NCBI RefSeq assembly: GCF_003610995.1
Contig: NZ_CP032543.1
Span: forward strand, 5,456,001-5,520,000
Length of the DNA stretch: 64,000 bases
Source of the DNA: Streptomyces griseus subsp. griseus
GTDB lineage: Bacteria > Actinomycetota > Actinomycetes > Streptomycetales > Streptomycetaceae
Direction: 5' to 3'
Made by a program: the position numbers and the translations under genes
Notes under the pieces: generated by a model
The model's input: only the letters and a program-made list of their open reading frames with translations
Database searches by the model: none
What the model was told of the DNA's origin: nothing
Part shown: in pieces, positions 56,094-64,000 of the stretch
Numbering within the stretch: the stretch's first letter is position 1
Layout of the letters: each line of letters starts with the position of its first letter

Positions 56094-56321
56094 ATGGAAC
56101 GCGACAGCCAACTCAAGCTCTATGGCCAAGTCGCCGACCAGTTGAAGGAAGCGCACGCGAAGGTGCGTGCACTGCAAGTCCCGGAGAGCGTACGGATGGC
56201 GCTGTCCCGGAAGCTGCTGGTCGTCACGGCCGCGGCGAAGCACGATCTCCCGGACGCGGCAAGGCGTCTGGACCGGTTGATGAAGGACCTCGATGAGGGC
56301 CGATTCCCCGAAGGTGACTGA
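56094..56321 (+). CDS. Small helical protein, function unknown
   Basis: A 75-residue charged protein, MERDSQLKLYGQVADQLKEA onward, almost entirely predicted helix (QVADQLKEAHAKVRAL, VRMALSRKLLVVTAAAKHD, ARRLDRLMKDLDEG). It is conserved in position between leuD and hupS in Streptomyces as I recall. There is no ribosome-binding site; CACAAT ends 6 bases before the ATG, so a leaderless message is likely. Confidence 0.75.
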   Translation: MERDSQLKLYGQVADQLKEAHAKVRALQVPESVRMALSRKLLVVTAAAKHDLPDAARRLDRLMKDLDEGRFPEGD

Positions 56322-56383
56322 CACGTGGAACTGCGCATCGGTCGACTTCGTTGCGGCACTAGGGTGATTAGCCCGTTTCGTGT

Positions 56384-56412
56384 TTGATTTGCGGTATATA
56401 TCTGCCTAACGT
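56384..56412 (+). promoter_or_regulatory. Promoter of hupS
   Basis: TTGATT (56384-56389) and TAACGT (56407-56412) with a 17-base spacer, in an unusually AT-rich stretch. Transcription would start near 56419, giving a leader of about 45 bases. Confidence 0.7.
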
Positions 56413-56463
56413 GCGAAAAAGCCTGAACACTTTCGTTCCGGCAATGTCTCCGAAGGGGAAGAC

Positions 56464-57129
56464 GTGAACAAGGCGCAGCTCGTAGAAGCGATTGCCGACA
56501 AGGTCGGCGGCCGCCAGCAGGCCGCAGACGCGGTCGACGCGGTGCTCGACGCGATCGTCCGTGCCGTTGTCGCCGGGGACCGTGTCTCGGTCACCGGCTT
56601 CGGCTCGTTCGAGAAGGTCGACCGCCCCGCCCGGTACGCCCGCAACCCGCAGACGGGTGAGCGCGTCCGGGTCAAGAAGACCTCGGTGCCCCGCTTCCGT
56701 GCGGGTCAGGGGTTCAAGGACCTGGTGAGCGGCTCGAAGAAGCTCCCCAAGAACGACGTGGCCGTGAAGAAGGCCCCCAAGGGCAGCCTCTCGGGCGGAT
56801 CTTCCGCCGCCCGTACGACGGTCAAGGCCGCCACCGCCAAGAAGTCGGCCGCCAAGAAGGCCACGGCGAAGAAGACCACCGCCAAGAAGGCCGTGGCACC
56901 GGCGAAGAAGACCACCGCCACCGCCAAGAAGGCCACCGCCAAGAAGGCGACCGCCACGGCGAAGAAGGCCACGCCGGCCGCGAAGAAGGCGACCGCCACG
57001 GCCAAGAAGGCCACCGCGACCGCCAAGAAGACCGCGCCCGCCAAGAAGGCCACGGCGAAGAAGGCGCCCGCGAAGAAGACCACGGCGCGCACCACCACGG
57101 CCAAGAAGGCCACCGCACGCAAGAAGTGA
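56464..57129 (+). CDS. hupS: HU-family nucleoid protein with Lys/Ala-rich tail, HupS
   Basis: A 221-residue DNA-binding protein. Residues 1-92 are a HU domain ([42 protein letters not shown]). Residues 93-221 are a histone-H1-like tail of repeated AKKATA, AKKTTA and AKKAPA units ending ATARKK. This two-part form is the actinobacterial HupS/HupB type that compacts the nucleoid during sporulation. The GTG at 56464 has GAAGGGGAA upstream. Confidence 0.96.
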   Translation: MNKAQLVEAIADKVGGRQQAADAVDAVLDAIVRAVVAGDRVSVTGFGSFEKVDRPARYARNPQTGERVRVKKTSVPRFRAGQGFKDLVSGSKKLPKNDVAVKKAPKGSLSGGSSAARTTVKAATAKKSAAKKATAKKTTAKKAVAPAKKTTATAKKATAKKATATAKKATPAAKKATATAKKATATAKKTAPAKKATAKKAPAKKTTARTTTAKKATARKK

Positions 57130-57162
57130 GACCGGGCAACCGCTCGCTTCACGAAACGCGCC

Positions 57163-57194
57163 GGGCCGGGCTCCCCTCCGGGGGAGCCCGGCCC
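57163..57194. terminator. Hairpin terminator after hupS
   Basis: GGGCCGGGCTCCCC-TCCG-GGGGAGCCCGGCCC, 14 perfect pairs, between convergent genes. Confidence 0.85.
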
Positions 57195-57264
57195 GCGGGC
57201 TGTCCGGGGCCGGTCGGCCCCGCGGGGTCCGTGACCCCTGTACGCTCCACAACCCCCGTACGGT

Positions 57265-57468
57265 CTAGAACGTCTGCAGCGTCACCAGCGTGATGCGCAG
57301 GGCGGCGCCCCGGCCCTCGCCCTCGATCCGCACCCGCTGCCCCGGACGCAGCAGCAGCAGGCCGCCCGCGTCGAAGGCCGGGGCGTCGAACTCCACCGGG
57401 GTGCCGTCGTCCAGCAGCACACTGCCGGTCCGGGTCTCGGGGTCGTACGTGTACGAGGTCGCCTGCAT
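57265..57468 (-). CDS. Small conserved protein with a beta-barrel-like layout, function unknown
   Basis: A 67-residue protein beginning MQATSYTYDPETRTGSVLLD and including a GGLLLLRPGQRVRIEGE segment. The pattern recalls small cold-shock-like (OB) beta-barrels, but no nucleic-acid binding motif is seen. It lies 10 bases after cofC on the minus strand and is probably cotranscribed. Confidence 0.7.
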   Translation of the reverse strand: MQATSYTYDPETRTGSVLLDDGTPVEFDAPAFDAGGLLLLRPGQRVRIEGEGRGAALRITLVTLQTF

Positions 57469-57478
57469 GGGCGGCAGC

Positions 57479-58174
57479 CTATCGGTCCCGGGTGAGGTCC
57501 GCGGTGAGCGCGAACGCGGCTGTGACCCGCTCCGTGCGCGGCCCCACTCCGAGGGCCAGTGCCACCCCCAGGTCCTCGCCCGTATCCACGTCCCGGCGCA
57601 CCGAGTCGACCCCGGGCAGCGTTATTTCCACCGCGCCCGAGGCCAGGTGCCGGGCGGCGGAGGGGCCGCCGAAAGCCGGGCGCAATTCCGTACCCCCGGC
57701 GCAGGACAGAAATGTCGTTCCGATTCCTGCCGCGTCCCGGAGAAATGTCCGGGGAAAAGCGGAGGCAAAATCGAGCACCCGAGCCAATTCCCCGCCGCGC
57801 AGGGCCGGCAGATCCGCGTTGAGAGCGGCCACCGGGAGGGCGGGCGCGAGAGCCCGCACCGAGCGCGCCCCGTACGCCAGCGCCGCGTTGAGCCCGGCCG
57901 CCGGGACATCCGCCACGATCCGTGCACCGAGCGCCGAAAGGGCCGCCCCGGCCGCCGCGTCGTCCGTGACGACCACCACACCCCGCACCCGGGGACAGGC
58001 GAGCGCCGCCGCCACCGTGTCCTGGGCGAAGGCCAGGGCCAGCCGGGGCCGGGCGAGCTCGCCCGCCGCCCGCCCCAGGCGGCTCTTGGCCCGCGCGAGC
58101 GGCTTCAGCGGAACGACCAGGGACCAGAGCCCCGCCGGATCGGTGTTCGTGGCGATCTCCCCCTCCGTGCGCAT
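57479..58174 (-). CDS. cofC: 2-phospho-L-lactate (phosphoenolpyruvate) guanylyltransferase, F420 biosynthesis
   Basis: A 231-residue CofC/FbiD enzyme that joins GTP with phosphoenolpyruvate or phospholactate to start the F420 side chain. Family marks: SLVVPLKPLARAKSRL, RVRGVVVVTDDAAAG, LNADLPALRGGELARVLD, GIGTTFLSCAG and DVDTGEDLGVALALGVGPRT. It is isolated from other F420 genes, as is usual in Streptomyces. Confidence 0.92.
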   Translation of the reverse strand: MRTEGEIATNTDPAGLWSLVVPLKPLARAKSRLGRAAGELARPRLALAFAQDTVAAALACPRVRGVVVVTDDAAAGAALSALGARIVADVPAAGLNAALAYGARSVRALAPALPVAALNADLPALRGGELARVLDFASAFPRTFLRDAAGIGTTFLSCAGGTELRPAFGGPSAARHLASGAVEITLPGVDSVRRDVDTGEDLGVALALGVGPRTERVTAAFALTADLTRDR

Positions 58175-58336
58175 GAGGACTTATTCTCGCCTGCCGGTAC
58201 GACAACCCGGAGGGCCGGGCCCGCAGGTGAGGCGTACGGTGTTCTCGACAGAGGAGGGGCCTGGGGCGAGACTTGACCGTCAGTAGCCGGCAACAGGTCG
58301 AAAGTTCCGATGAGGTCCTTAGAGGAAGGTGTCCGA

Positions 58337-59089
58337 GTGTCCCGCCGCAGAATCGGCTTCTGGTACCGCCTGGCGGCGGTTATCGCCAAGCCGCCGTTGG
58401 TGGTTCTGTTCAAGCGCGACTGGCGGGGGACGGAACACATTCCGGCCGACGGCGGATTCATCACCGCCGTCAATCACAACTCCTATCTGGACCCGCTCTC
58501 CTACGCCCACTTCCAGTACAACACCGGACGCGTGCCCCGGCTCCTGGCGAAGGCGGGCCTCTTCCGCACCCCCTTCGTCGGCATGATGCTGCGCGGCACC
58601 GGCCAGATCCCCGTCTACCGCGAGACGACCAACGCCCTGGACGCCTTCCGGGCCGCCGTCGACGCCATCGAACGGGGCGAGTGCGTCGCCTTCTACCCCG
58701 AGGGCACCCTCACCCGCGACCCCGACATGTGGCCGATGGCCGGCAAGACCGGCGCCGCCCGGGTCGCGCTGATGACCCGGGCCCCGGTCATCCCGGTCGC
58801 CCAGTGGGGCGCCAACCTCGCGATGCCGCCGTACGCCAAGGAGAACAAGCTCCGGCTGTTCCCCCGCAAGACGCTGACGGTCCAGGCCGGCCCGCCCGTC
58901 GACCTCAGCCGTTTCTACGATGTGGAGCCGACGCCCGAGGTGCTGCGCCAGGCGACCGAGGTCATCATGGCCGCGATCACCCGCCAGCTGGAGGACGTCC
59001 GCGGGGAGAAGGCCCCCGCCGAGCTCTACGATCACCGCAAAGCCCGTGCTGAACAACGGCGCAGGGCGCAGGGAAAGGGATCCACGTGA
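58337..59089 (+). CDS. plsC: 1-acyl-sn-glycerol-3-phosphate acyltransferase
   Basis: A 250-residue membrane-associated acyltransferase of phospholipid synthesis. The catalytic H-x4-D is in AVNHNSYLDPLSYAHF; FYPEGTLTRD and the VIPVAQWGA block follow. GTG 58337 is preferred because AGAGGAAGG lies 7 bases before it; ATG 58310 would add nine residues. It overlaps gpsA by 4 bases, giving two successive glycerolipid steps in one operon. Confidence 0.93.
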   Translation: MSRRRIGFWYRLAAVIAKPPLVVLFKRDWRGTEHIPADGGFITAVNHNSYLDPLSYAHFQYNTGRVPRLLAKAGLFRTPFVGMMLRGTGQIPVYRETTNALDAFRAAVDAIERGECVAFYPEGTLTRDPDMWPMAGKTGAARVALMTRAPVIPVAQWGANLAMPPYAKENKLRLFPRKTLTVQAGPPVDLSRFYDVEPTPEVLRQATEVIMAAITRQLEDVRGEKAPAELYDHRKARAEQRRRAQGKGST

Positions 59090-60096
59090 CGCACCCCGTA
59101 AAAGCGGCCGTCTTCGGAACCGGCTCATGGGGTACGGCGTTCGCCGTGATCCTCGCCGACGCGGGGTGCGAGGTCACCCTCTGGGGGCGCCGCGCCGAGG
59201 TCGCCGAGGCCGTCAACACCACCCGCACCAACCCGGACTACCTGCCGGGGATCACGCTCCCCGAGTCGATCCGCGCCACCACCGACCCCGCCGAGGCGCT
59301 GCGCGGGGCCGAGTTCGCCTTCCTCGTCGTCCCCTCCCAGACGCTGCGCGCCAACCTCGCCGACTGGGCCCCGCACCTGGAACAGGACACCGTCCTGGTC
59401 TCCCTGATGAAGGGCGTGGAGCTGGGCACCGCCAAGCTGATGAGCGAGGTCATCGCGGACGTCACCAAGGTCTCCGCCGACCGCATCGCCGTCGTCTCCG
59501 GCCCCAACCTGGCCAAGGAGATCGCCGAGCGCCGCCCCGCCGCGGCCGTCGTCGCCTGCGCCGACGCGTCCGTGGCCCAGCGGCTCCAGGCCGCCTGCCA
59601 CACCCCGTACTTCCGCCCGTACACCAACACCGACGTGGTCGGCTGCGAGCTCGGCGGCGCCGTGAAGAACGTCATCGGCCTCGCCGTCGGCATCGCGGAC
59701 GGCATGGGGCTCGGCGACAACACCAAGGGCTCCCTCATCACCCGCGGCCTCGCCGAGACCACCCGGCTGGGCGTGGCCATGGGCGCCGACCCGCTGACCT
59801 TCTCCGGACTCGCGGGCCTGGGCGACCTGGTGGCCACCTGCTCCTCGCCGCTCTCGCGCAACCACACCTTCGGCACCAACCTCGGGCGCGGTATGACGCT
59901 CCAGGAGACGATCGCCGTCACCAAGCAGACCGCCGAGGGCGTCAAGTCCTGCGAATCGGTCCTCGACCTGGCCCGCCGGTACGGGGTCGACATGCCCATC
60001 ACGGAGACCGTCGTCTCCATCGTCCACGAGGGCAAGTCCCCGGTCGTCGCGGTCAAGGAGCTGATGTCGCGGAGCGCCAAGGCCGAGCGACGCTGA
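59086..60096 (+). CDS. gpsA: Glycerol-3-phosphate dehydrogenase [NAD(P)+]
   Basis: A 336-residue enzyme that makes sn-glycerol 3-phosphate for lipids. NAD-binding GTGSWGTAFAVILADAGCEV (about residues 11-30), GPNLAKEIAERRPAA, and the active-site CELGGAVKNVIGLAVGIADG. The GTG at 59086 overlaps the plsC stop. Confidence 0.96.
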   Translation: MTHPVKAAVFGTGSWGTAFAVILADAGCEVTLWGRRAEVAEAVNTTRTNPDYLPGITLPESIRATTDPAEALRGAEFAFLVVPSQTLRANLADWAPHLEQDTVLVSLMKGVELGTAKLMSEVIADVTKVSADRIAVVSGPNLAKEIAERRPAAAVVACADASVAQRLQAACHTPYFRPYTNTDVVGCELGGAVKNVIGLAVGIADGMGLGDNTKGSLITRGLAETTRLGVAMGADPLTFSGLAGLGDLVATCSSPLSRNHTFGTNLGRGMTLQETIAVTKQTAEGVKSCESVLDLARRYGVDMPITETVVSIVHEGKSPVVAVKELMSRSAKAERR

Positions 60097-60121
60097 CTCC
60101 TCCCTTACCAGCAGGTACGCT
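60093..60121 (+). promoter_or_regulatory. Promoter of ddlA
   Basis: CTGACT (60093-60098) and TACGCT (60116-60121) with a 17-base spacer; the ATG of ddlA is 9 bases after the -10 hexamer, so the message is nearly or fully leaderless. The promoter overlaps the end of gpsA. Confidence 0.6.
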
Positions 60122-60130
60122 CATCGCGAT

Positions 60131-61303
60131 ATGAGCAGCGAGAACCTCCCCCAGAGCCCTGAGCGCCCCGAGAGCCCTGAGCAGCAGCGCCGCAAGCCGC
60201 GTGTGGCTGTCGTGTTCGGCGGCCGCAGCTCCGAACACGGCATCTCGGTCGTCACGGCCGGCGCCGTCATGAAGGCCATCGACCGGACGAAGTACGACGT
60301 CCTGCCGATCGGCATCACGACGGACGGCCGCTGGGCGCTCACCGCCGACGAGCCCGAACGCATGGCCATCACCGACCGCAAGGTCCCCGACGTGGCCCAG
60401 CTCGCCGAGTCCGAGGGCAGCGTCGTGCTCTCCGTGGACCCGGGCAGCCGCGAGGTCGTCTACAGCGAACCCGGCTCGGTGCCCAAGGCGCTCGGCGAGG
60501 TCGACGTGGTCTTCCCCGTGCTGCACGGCCCGTACGGGGAGGACGGCACCCTTCAGGGGCTGCTCGAACTCTCCGGTGTGCCCTACGTCGGCGCGGGCGT
60601 CCTCGCCTCGGCCGTCGGTCAGGACAAGGAGTACATGAAGCGCGTCTTCCTCTCCTTCGGCCTGCCGGTCGGACCGTACGAGGTCGTCCGGCCGCGCGAG
60701 TGGGACCGCGACCCCTCCGGCGTACGCAAGCGGATCGTGGACTTCGCCGGTGAGCACGGCTGGCCGCTGTTCATCAAGCCCGCCCGGGGCGGCTCCTCCA
60801 TGGGCATCACCAAGGTCGACGAGCTCTCCGGCCTCGACGCGGCGATCGAGGAGGCCCGCCGCCACGACCCCAAGTTCCTCGTGGAGTCGCTGCTGCGCGG
60901 CCGGGAGATCGAGTGCGGGGTGCTGGAGTTCGAGGACGGACCGCGCGCCAGCGTGCCCGCCGAGATCCCGCCGGTCACCGCGCACGAGTTCTACGACTTC
61001 GAGGCGAAGTACATCGACTCGGCCGCCGGCCTGGTGCCCGCCCCGCTCACCGAGGAGCAGACCGCCGAGGTCCAGCGGCTCGCCGTCGCCGCCTTCGACG
61101 CCACCTCCTGCGAGGGGCTGGTGCGCGCCGACTTCTTCCTCACCGAGGACGGCACCTTCGTCATCAACGAGATCAACACCCTGCCCGGCTTCACCCCGAT
61201 CTCCATGTACCCGCGCATGTGGCAGGAGAGCGGCGTGAGCTACCCGGAGCTGGTCGACCGGCTGATCCAGGCCGCGTTGACCCGCTCCACCGGACTGCGC
61301 TGA
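60131..61303 (+). CDS. ddlA: D-alanine--D-alanine ligase
   Basis: A 390-residue ATP-grasp enzyme that makes D-Ala-D-Ala for peptidoglycan. Features: VAVVFGGRSSEHGISVVTAG near the N-terminus, FPVLHGPYGEDGTLQGLLEL, FIKPARGGSSMGITKV, and the metal/substrate block FVINEINTLPGFTPISMYP. Phe or Tyr distinctions for D-Ala versus D-Lac use were not examined in detail; nothing here suggests vancomycin resistance. Confidence 0.96.
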   Translation: MSSENLPQSPERPESPEQQRRKPRVAVVFGGRSSEHGISVVTAGAVMKAIDRTKYDVLPIGITTDGRWALTADEPERMAITDRKVPDVAQLAESEGSVVLSVDPGSREVVYSEPGSVPKALGEVDVVFPVLHGPYGEDGTLQGLLELSGVPYVGAGVLASAVGQDKEYMKRVFLSFGLPVGPYEVVRPREWDRDPSGVRKRIVDFAGEHGWPLFIKPARGGSSMGITKVDELSGLDAAIEEARRHDPKFLVESLLRGREIECGVLEFEDGPRASVPAEIPPVTAHEFYDFEAKYIDSAAGLVPAPLTEEQTAEVQRLAVAAFDATSCEGLVRADFFLTEDGTFVINEINTLPGFTPISMYPRMWQESGVSYPELVDRLIQAALTRSTGLR

Positions 61304-61307
61304 GAGA

Positions 61308-61349
61308 CCCGGAAGGCCGGGACGGCAGGGGCCGTCCCGGCCTTCCGGG
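61308..61349. terminator. Terminator after ddlA
   Basis: A 19-bp perfect stem (61308-61326 with 61331-61349), directly after the ddlA stop. Confidence 0.85.
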
Positions 61350-61489
61350 CGTGGGGCATCCGTCTTCGTGGACCGGGGGGCGCCGCAGCGCAGTACGATC
61401 GCCCCGTCAGCGCGCGGAGGATCACGGTGCCGGGGCGGAGAACCGTGGTCGCGAAGGCCGCGCGTTCCAGGCGCGGCACCGGACGGGGG

Positions 61490-61723
61490 TCAGAGGTGGA
61501 CGACCGGACAGGTCAGCGTTCGTGTGATGCCGTCCACCTGCTGCACTTTGGCGACCACCATGCGGCCCAGTGCATCGACCGTGTCGGCCTGGGCCCGCAC
61601 GATCACGTCGTACGGACCGGTGACGTCCTCTGCCTGGATGACTCCCGGAATCTTGGAGATGGTCTCGGCGACGATCGACGCCTTGCCCACCTCGGTCTGA
61701 ATAAGGATGTACGCCTGTACCAC
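61490..61723 (-). CDS. Stand-alone Lrp/AsnC ligand-binding (RAM) domain protein
   Basis: A 77-residue protein containing only the RAM domain: VVQAYILIQTEVGKASIVAE, IPGVIQAEDVTGPYDVIVRAQ and LGRMVVAKVQQVDGITRTLTC. No DNA-binding part. Such proteins form dimers or oligomers and may bind amino acids. The GTG at 61723 has GGAGG upstream. It is divergent from thiL. Confidence 0.9.
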   Translation of the reverse strand: MVQAYILIQTEVGKASIVAETISKIPGVIQAEDVTGPYDVIVRAQADTVDALGRMVVAKVQQVDGITRTLTCPVVHL

Positions 61724-61963
61724 GGAACCTCCAGGGCGGCCACGAGGATCATGTGGGGGAAAGGGACGCCACGTTATCGCGTCGCCGAGGGTGACGGGGA
61801 GACCTACGGGCCGTATGACGTCCACAGCGTGGCGTACGGAGTGCGGAAGTTGACGTATCCCTTGACGGTATCGGCAGCTCTCCTGACGGTACCGACAGCA
61901 GTGACGGCTCGCGACCGGGGGCCCGGACGGGTGTCCGGGGCGATAGATGAGAGGTGAGACTCG

Positions 61964-62935
61964 GTGAAGGGAACCGTGGGCGAGTTGGGGGAGTTCGGGC
62001 TCATCAGAGAGCTCACGTCCCGGCTCACCACCACTCCGGCGGTACGGCTGGGGCCCGGCGACGACGCCGCGGTCGTGGCCGCTCCCGACCGCAGGGTCGT
62101 GGCCAGTACGGACATCCTGCTGGAAGGGCGGCACTTCCGCCGCGACTGGTCGACGGCGTACGACGTCGGTCGCAAGGCGGCGGCGCAGAACCTCGCCGAC
62201 ATCGCCGCCATGGGCGCCGTGCCCACCGCGCTGCTCCTCGGCCTCGTCGTCCCCGCCGACCTCCCGGTCACCTGGGCCGCCGAGCTGATGGACGGGCTGC
62301 GTGACGAGTGCCAGGTGGCGGGGGCGGCCGTGGTCGGCGGCGACGTGGTCGGCGGCGACACCATCACCGTCGCCATCACCGCCCTCGGCGACCTGCGCAA
62401 CCACGAGCCGGTCACCCGCGCCGGCGCCCGGCCCGGCGACGTGGTCGCCGTCACCGGCTGGCTCGGCTGGTCCGCCGCCGGATACGCCGTGCTCTCCCGC
62501 GGCTTCCGCTCGCCCCGCGCCTTCGTCGAGGCCCACCGCCGCCCCGAACCGCCGTACCACGCGGGCCCCGCGGCCGCCGGACTCGGCGCCACCGCCATGA
62601 CCGACGTCAGCGACGGGCTCGTCGCGGACCTCGGGCACATCGCCGAGGCCAGCAAGGTCCGCATCGACCTGCGCTCCGGTCTCATCGACATCCCCTCGCA
62701 GATGTCCGACATCGGCCAGGCCGTCGGCGTCGACCCGCTCCAGTGGGTGCTGACCGGGGGGGAGGACCACGCGATCGTGGCGACCTTCCCGCCGGACGCG
62801 AAGCTTCCCGCCCGCTGGAAGGTGATCGGCGAGGTCCTCAACCCCTCCGCCCTGCCCCAGGTCACCGTGGACGGCGCCCCCTGGACCAGCAAGGGCGGCT
62901 GGGACCACTTCGGGGCGATCGAGGACACCTACTAG
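61964..62935 (+). CDS. thiL: Thiamine-monophosphate kinase
   Basis: A 323-residue PurM-like ATP-dependent kinase that makes thiamine diphosphate. Features: GELGEFGLIRELTSRL, GPGDDAAVVAAPDRRVVASTD, RRDWSTAYDVGRKAAAQNLADIAAMGA, GGDVVGGD and AMTDVSDGLVADLGHIAEAS. The GTG at 61964 has GAGAGGTGAG upstream. Confidence 0.95.
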   Translation: MKGTVGELGEFGLIRELTSRLTTTPAVRLGPGDDAAVVAAPDRRVVASTDILLEGRHFRRDWSTAYDVGRKAAAQNLADIAAMGAVPTALLLGLVVPADLPVTWAAELMDGLRDECQVAGAAVVGGDVVGGDTITVAITALGDLRNHEPVTRAGARPGDVVAVTGWLGWSAAGYAVLSRGFRSPRAFVEAHRRPEPPYHAGPAAAGLGATAMTDVSDGLVADLGHIAEASKVRIDLRSGLIDIPSQMSDIGQAVGVDPLQWVLTGGEDHAIVATFPPDAKLPARWKVIGEVLNPSALPQVTVDGAPWTSKGGWDHFGAIEDTY

Positions 62936-62999
62936 AGGCCGGGCACCGGGCTCACGCGTGAACCGGTAGCGCACGTGTGCGCGTACTAGATTGCTGCGT

Positions 63000-63809
63000 A
63001 TGCCCATACCTACCGCTGTACCGCCCCGCGTCCTCACCGTCGCCGGATCCGACTCCGGCGGCGGTGCGGGGATCCAGGCCGATCTGAAGACCATGCTCGC
63101 CCTCGGTGTGCACGGCATGAGCGTGCTCACCGCCGTCACCGCACAGAACTCCCTCGGCGTCCAGGGCGCCTGGGAGCTTCCGGTGGATGCCGTACGCGCC
63201 CAGTACCGCAGCGTCGTCGACGACATCGGCGTCCAGGCGGTGAAGACCGGGATGCTCGCCTCGGCCGCGCTCGTCGAGACCGTCGCCGGACTCCTTGCCG
63301 GGACCGGCGCCCCCGTCGTCGTCGACCCGGTCGGGGTCTCCAAGCACGGGGACGCGCTGCTCGCCGCCGAGGCACTCGACTCCGTACGGACGAAGCTGCT
63401 GCCCGTCGCCACGGTGGCCACCCCGAACCTCGACGAAGTGGCCCAGCTCACGGGCGTACAGGTCACCGACGAGAACGGAATGCGCCGGGCCGCCGAGGAG
63501 ATCCTGGCGTTCGGACCGAGCTGGGCGCTCATCAAGGGCGGGCACCTGCCCGGTGACGCGGTGGACCTGCTCACCGACGGGAGCGCGGAACACTGGCTGC
63601 GCGCCCCCCGCTACGACAACCGGCACACCCACGGCACCGGCTGCACCCTCGCCTCCGCCATCGCCTCCGGGCTCGCGCTCGGCCAGGACGTGCCCACGGC
63701 GGTGGAGGGCGCGAAGGCGTACGTCACCGGCGCGATCCGGGCCGGATTCGCGCTCGGCGGCGGCATCGGCCCGGTCGACCACGGCTGGCGGACCCGGGCC
63801 GCTGAGTGA
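63000..63809 (+). CDS. thiD: Hydroxymethylpyrimidine kinase / phosphomethylpyrimidine kinase
   Basis: A 269-residue ribokinase-fold enzyme that phosphorylates HMP and HMP-P in thiamine biosynthesis. Features: [20 protein letters not shown], the conserved [13 protein letters not shown], and the anion hole [25 protein letters not shown] block near the end (here [14 protein letters not shown]). ATG 63000 is preferred over TTG 62991; TAGATT 7 bases upstream and no ribosome-binding site suggest a leaderless message. No TPP riboswitch was seen. Confidence 0.95.
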   Translation: MPIPTAVPPRVLTVAGSDSGGGAGIQADLKTMLALGVHGMSVLTAVTAQNSLGVQGAWELPVDAVRAQYRSVVDDIGVQAVKTGMLASAALVETVAGLLAGTGAPVVVDPVGVSKHGDALLAAEALDSVRTKLLPVATVATPNLDEVAQLTGVQVTDENGMRRAAEEILAFGPSWALIKGGHLPGDAVDLLTDGSAEHWLRAPRYDNRHTHGTGCTLASAIASGLALGQDVPTAVEGAKAYVTGAIRAGFALGGGIGPVDHGWRTRAAE

Positions 63810-63828
63810 TCATCCTCCGCGGGACAGC

Positions 63829-63862
63829 AAAAAGCCGGTCCACCGAGGTGGACCGGCTTTTT
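63829..63862. terminator. Bidirectional terminator between thiD and rpmB
   Basis: AAAAAGCCGGTCCAC-CGAG-GTGGACCGGCTTTTT, a 15-bp stem with A and U tracts on both sides. Confidence 0.95.
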
Positions 63863-63895
63863 GGGCAACCGGAAGGCTGCGCTACGACGGAGACG

Positions 63896-64000
63896 TCAGC
63901 GCGCGACCTTGCCGGCCTTGATGCACGAGGTGCAGACGTTGAGCCGCTTCGGCGTCCGACCGACCACGGCACGCACGCGCTGGATGTTGGGGTTCCAGCG
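63896..64000 (-). CDS. rpmB: 50S ribosomal protein L28, C-terminal part (cut by window edge)
   Basis: The last 34 residues are visible: RWNPNIQRVRAVVGRTPKRL followed by NVCTSCIKAGKVAR. The remaining CxxC (CTSC) belongs to the zinc-binding four-Cys type of L28. The N-terminus lies beyond the right edge. Confidence 0.93.
   Translation of the reverse strand, partial: RWNPNIQRVRAVVGRTPKRLNVCTSCIKAGKVAR

Noticed and set aside
56820..57129. Tandem repeats as a CRISPR-like or satellite array
   Set aside because: They are codon-level repeats of the Lys/Ala tail of HupS.
61304..63000. TPP riboswitch before thiL or thiD
   Set aside because: No conserved TPP-riboswitch core (for example CTGAGA followed later by ACCTGA-type sequence) was found upstream of either gene.
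61732..63574. Long minus-strand frame joined to the Lrp-RAM protein
   Set aside because: It runs antisense to thiL and thiD. Only the last 77 codons after GTG 61723 match a family and have a ribosome-binding site.

Overview
The window is typical Streptomyces chromosome: very GC-rich, third codon positions almost all G or C, many GTG/TTG starts, Sec/Tat-secreted glycoside hydrolases, two conservons (cvn operons), HupS with a Lys/Ala tail, coenzyme F420 gene cofC and DmdR/DtxR-type iron boxes. The gene order from about 35.7 kb to the right edge (accB-accE, two conservons, FAA hydrolase, gltX, HAD protein, Gln/Glu tRNAs, ndgR, leuCD, hupS, cofC, plsC, gpsA, ddlA, Lrp-RAM protein, thiL, thiD, rpmB) agrees, from memory, with the S. 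coelicolor core around SCO5535-SCO5564. The species cannot be fixed from this window.

Left part (0-35 kb), variable and catabolic. A LacI-type repressor precedes an operon for a peptide-class (family 5) ABC transporter and a GH1 beta-glucosidase, followed by a large secreted GH3 enzyme with added domains. Further on lie a Tat-secreted GH64 beta-1,3-glucanase and a secreted GH101 enzyme, transcribed divergently. The same 14-bp LacI-type palindrome, TGAGAGCGCTCTCA, sits directly before the GH3 start codon and again between GH64 and GH101. This ties the two clusters into one predicted extracellular glycan (probably beta-1,3-glucan) uptake and hydrolysis regulon. Between them are a DUF218 membrane protein, small secreted proteins, an AraC/GyrI-type regulator with an internal deletion, a thioredoxin-reductase-like flavoprotein, a three-repeat ricin-B-like secreted protein, an HxlR/RidA divergon, a GlsB-like membrane protein, a catalase, an iron-siderophore ABC importer with two iron boxes and a divergent PPOX flavoprotein, a YceI protein, and two secreted cell-wall-type proteins.

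Middle (35.7-49 kb): acyl-CoA carboxylase beta and epsilon subunits, then two tandem conservons on the minus strand (CvnA sensor kinase-like, CvnB roadblock, CvnC DUF742, CvnD GTPase). The two cvnD genes are nearly identical in DNA, which suggests gene conversion. A 60-codon gene with a repeated NPRRT motif is divergent from the second conservon.

Right part (49-64 kb): translation (gltX, three tRNA-Glu, two tRNA-Gln, rpmB), leucine biosynthesis (ndgR, leuCD), nucleoid protein HupS, F420 (cofC), phospholipid precursors (plsC, gpsA), peptidoglycan (ddlA) and thiamine (thiL, thiD).

Four genes (a secreted TPM-like protein, GH64, GH101 and ndgR) each carry a single missing base in a short G or C run. 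Adding one base restores a full-length family member in every case. One of the four is a conserved core regulator, so a systematic sequence error in this assembly is the simplest explanation, although true mutations cannot be excluded. No CRISPR array, complete insertion sequence, prophage or secondary-metabolite cluster was seen.
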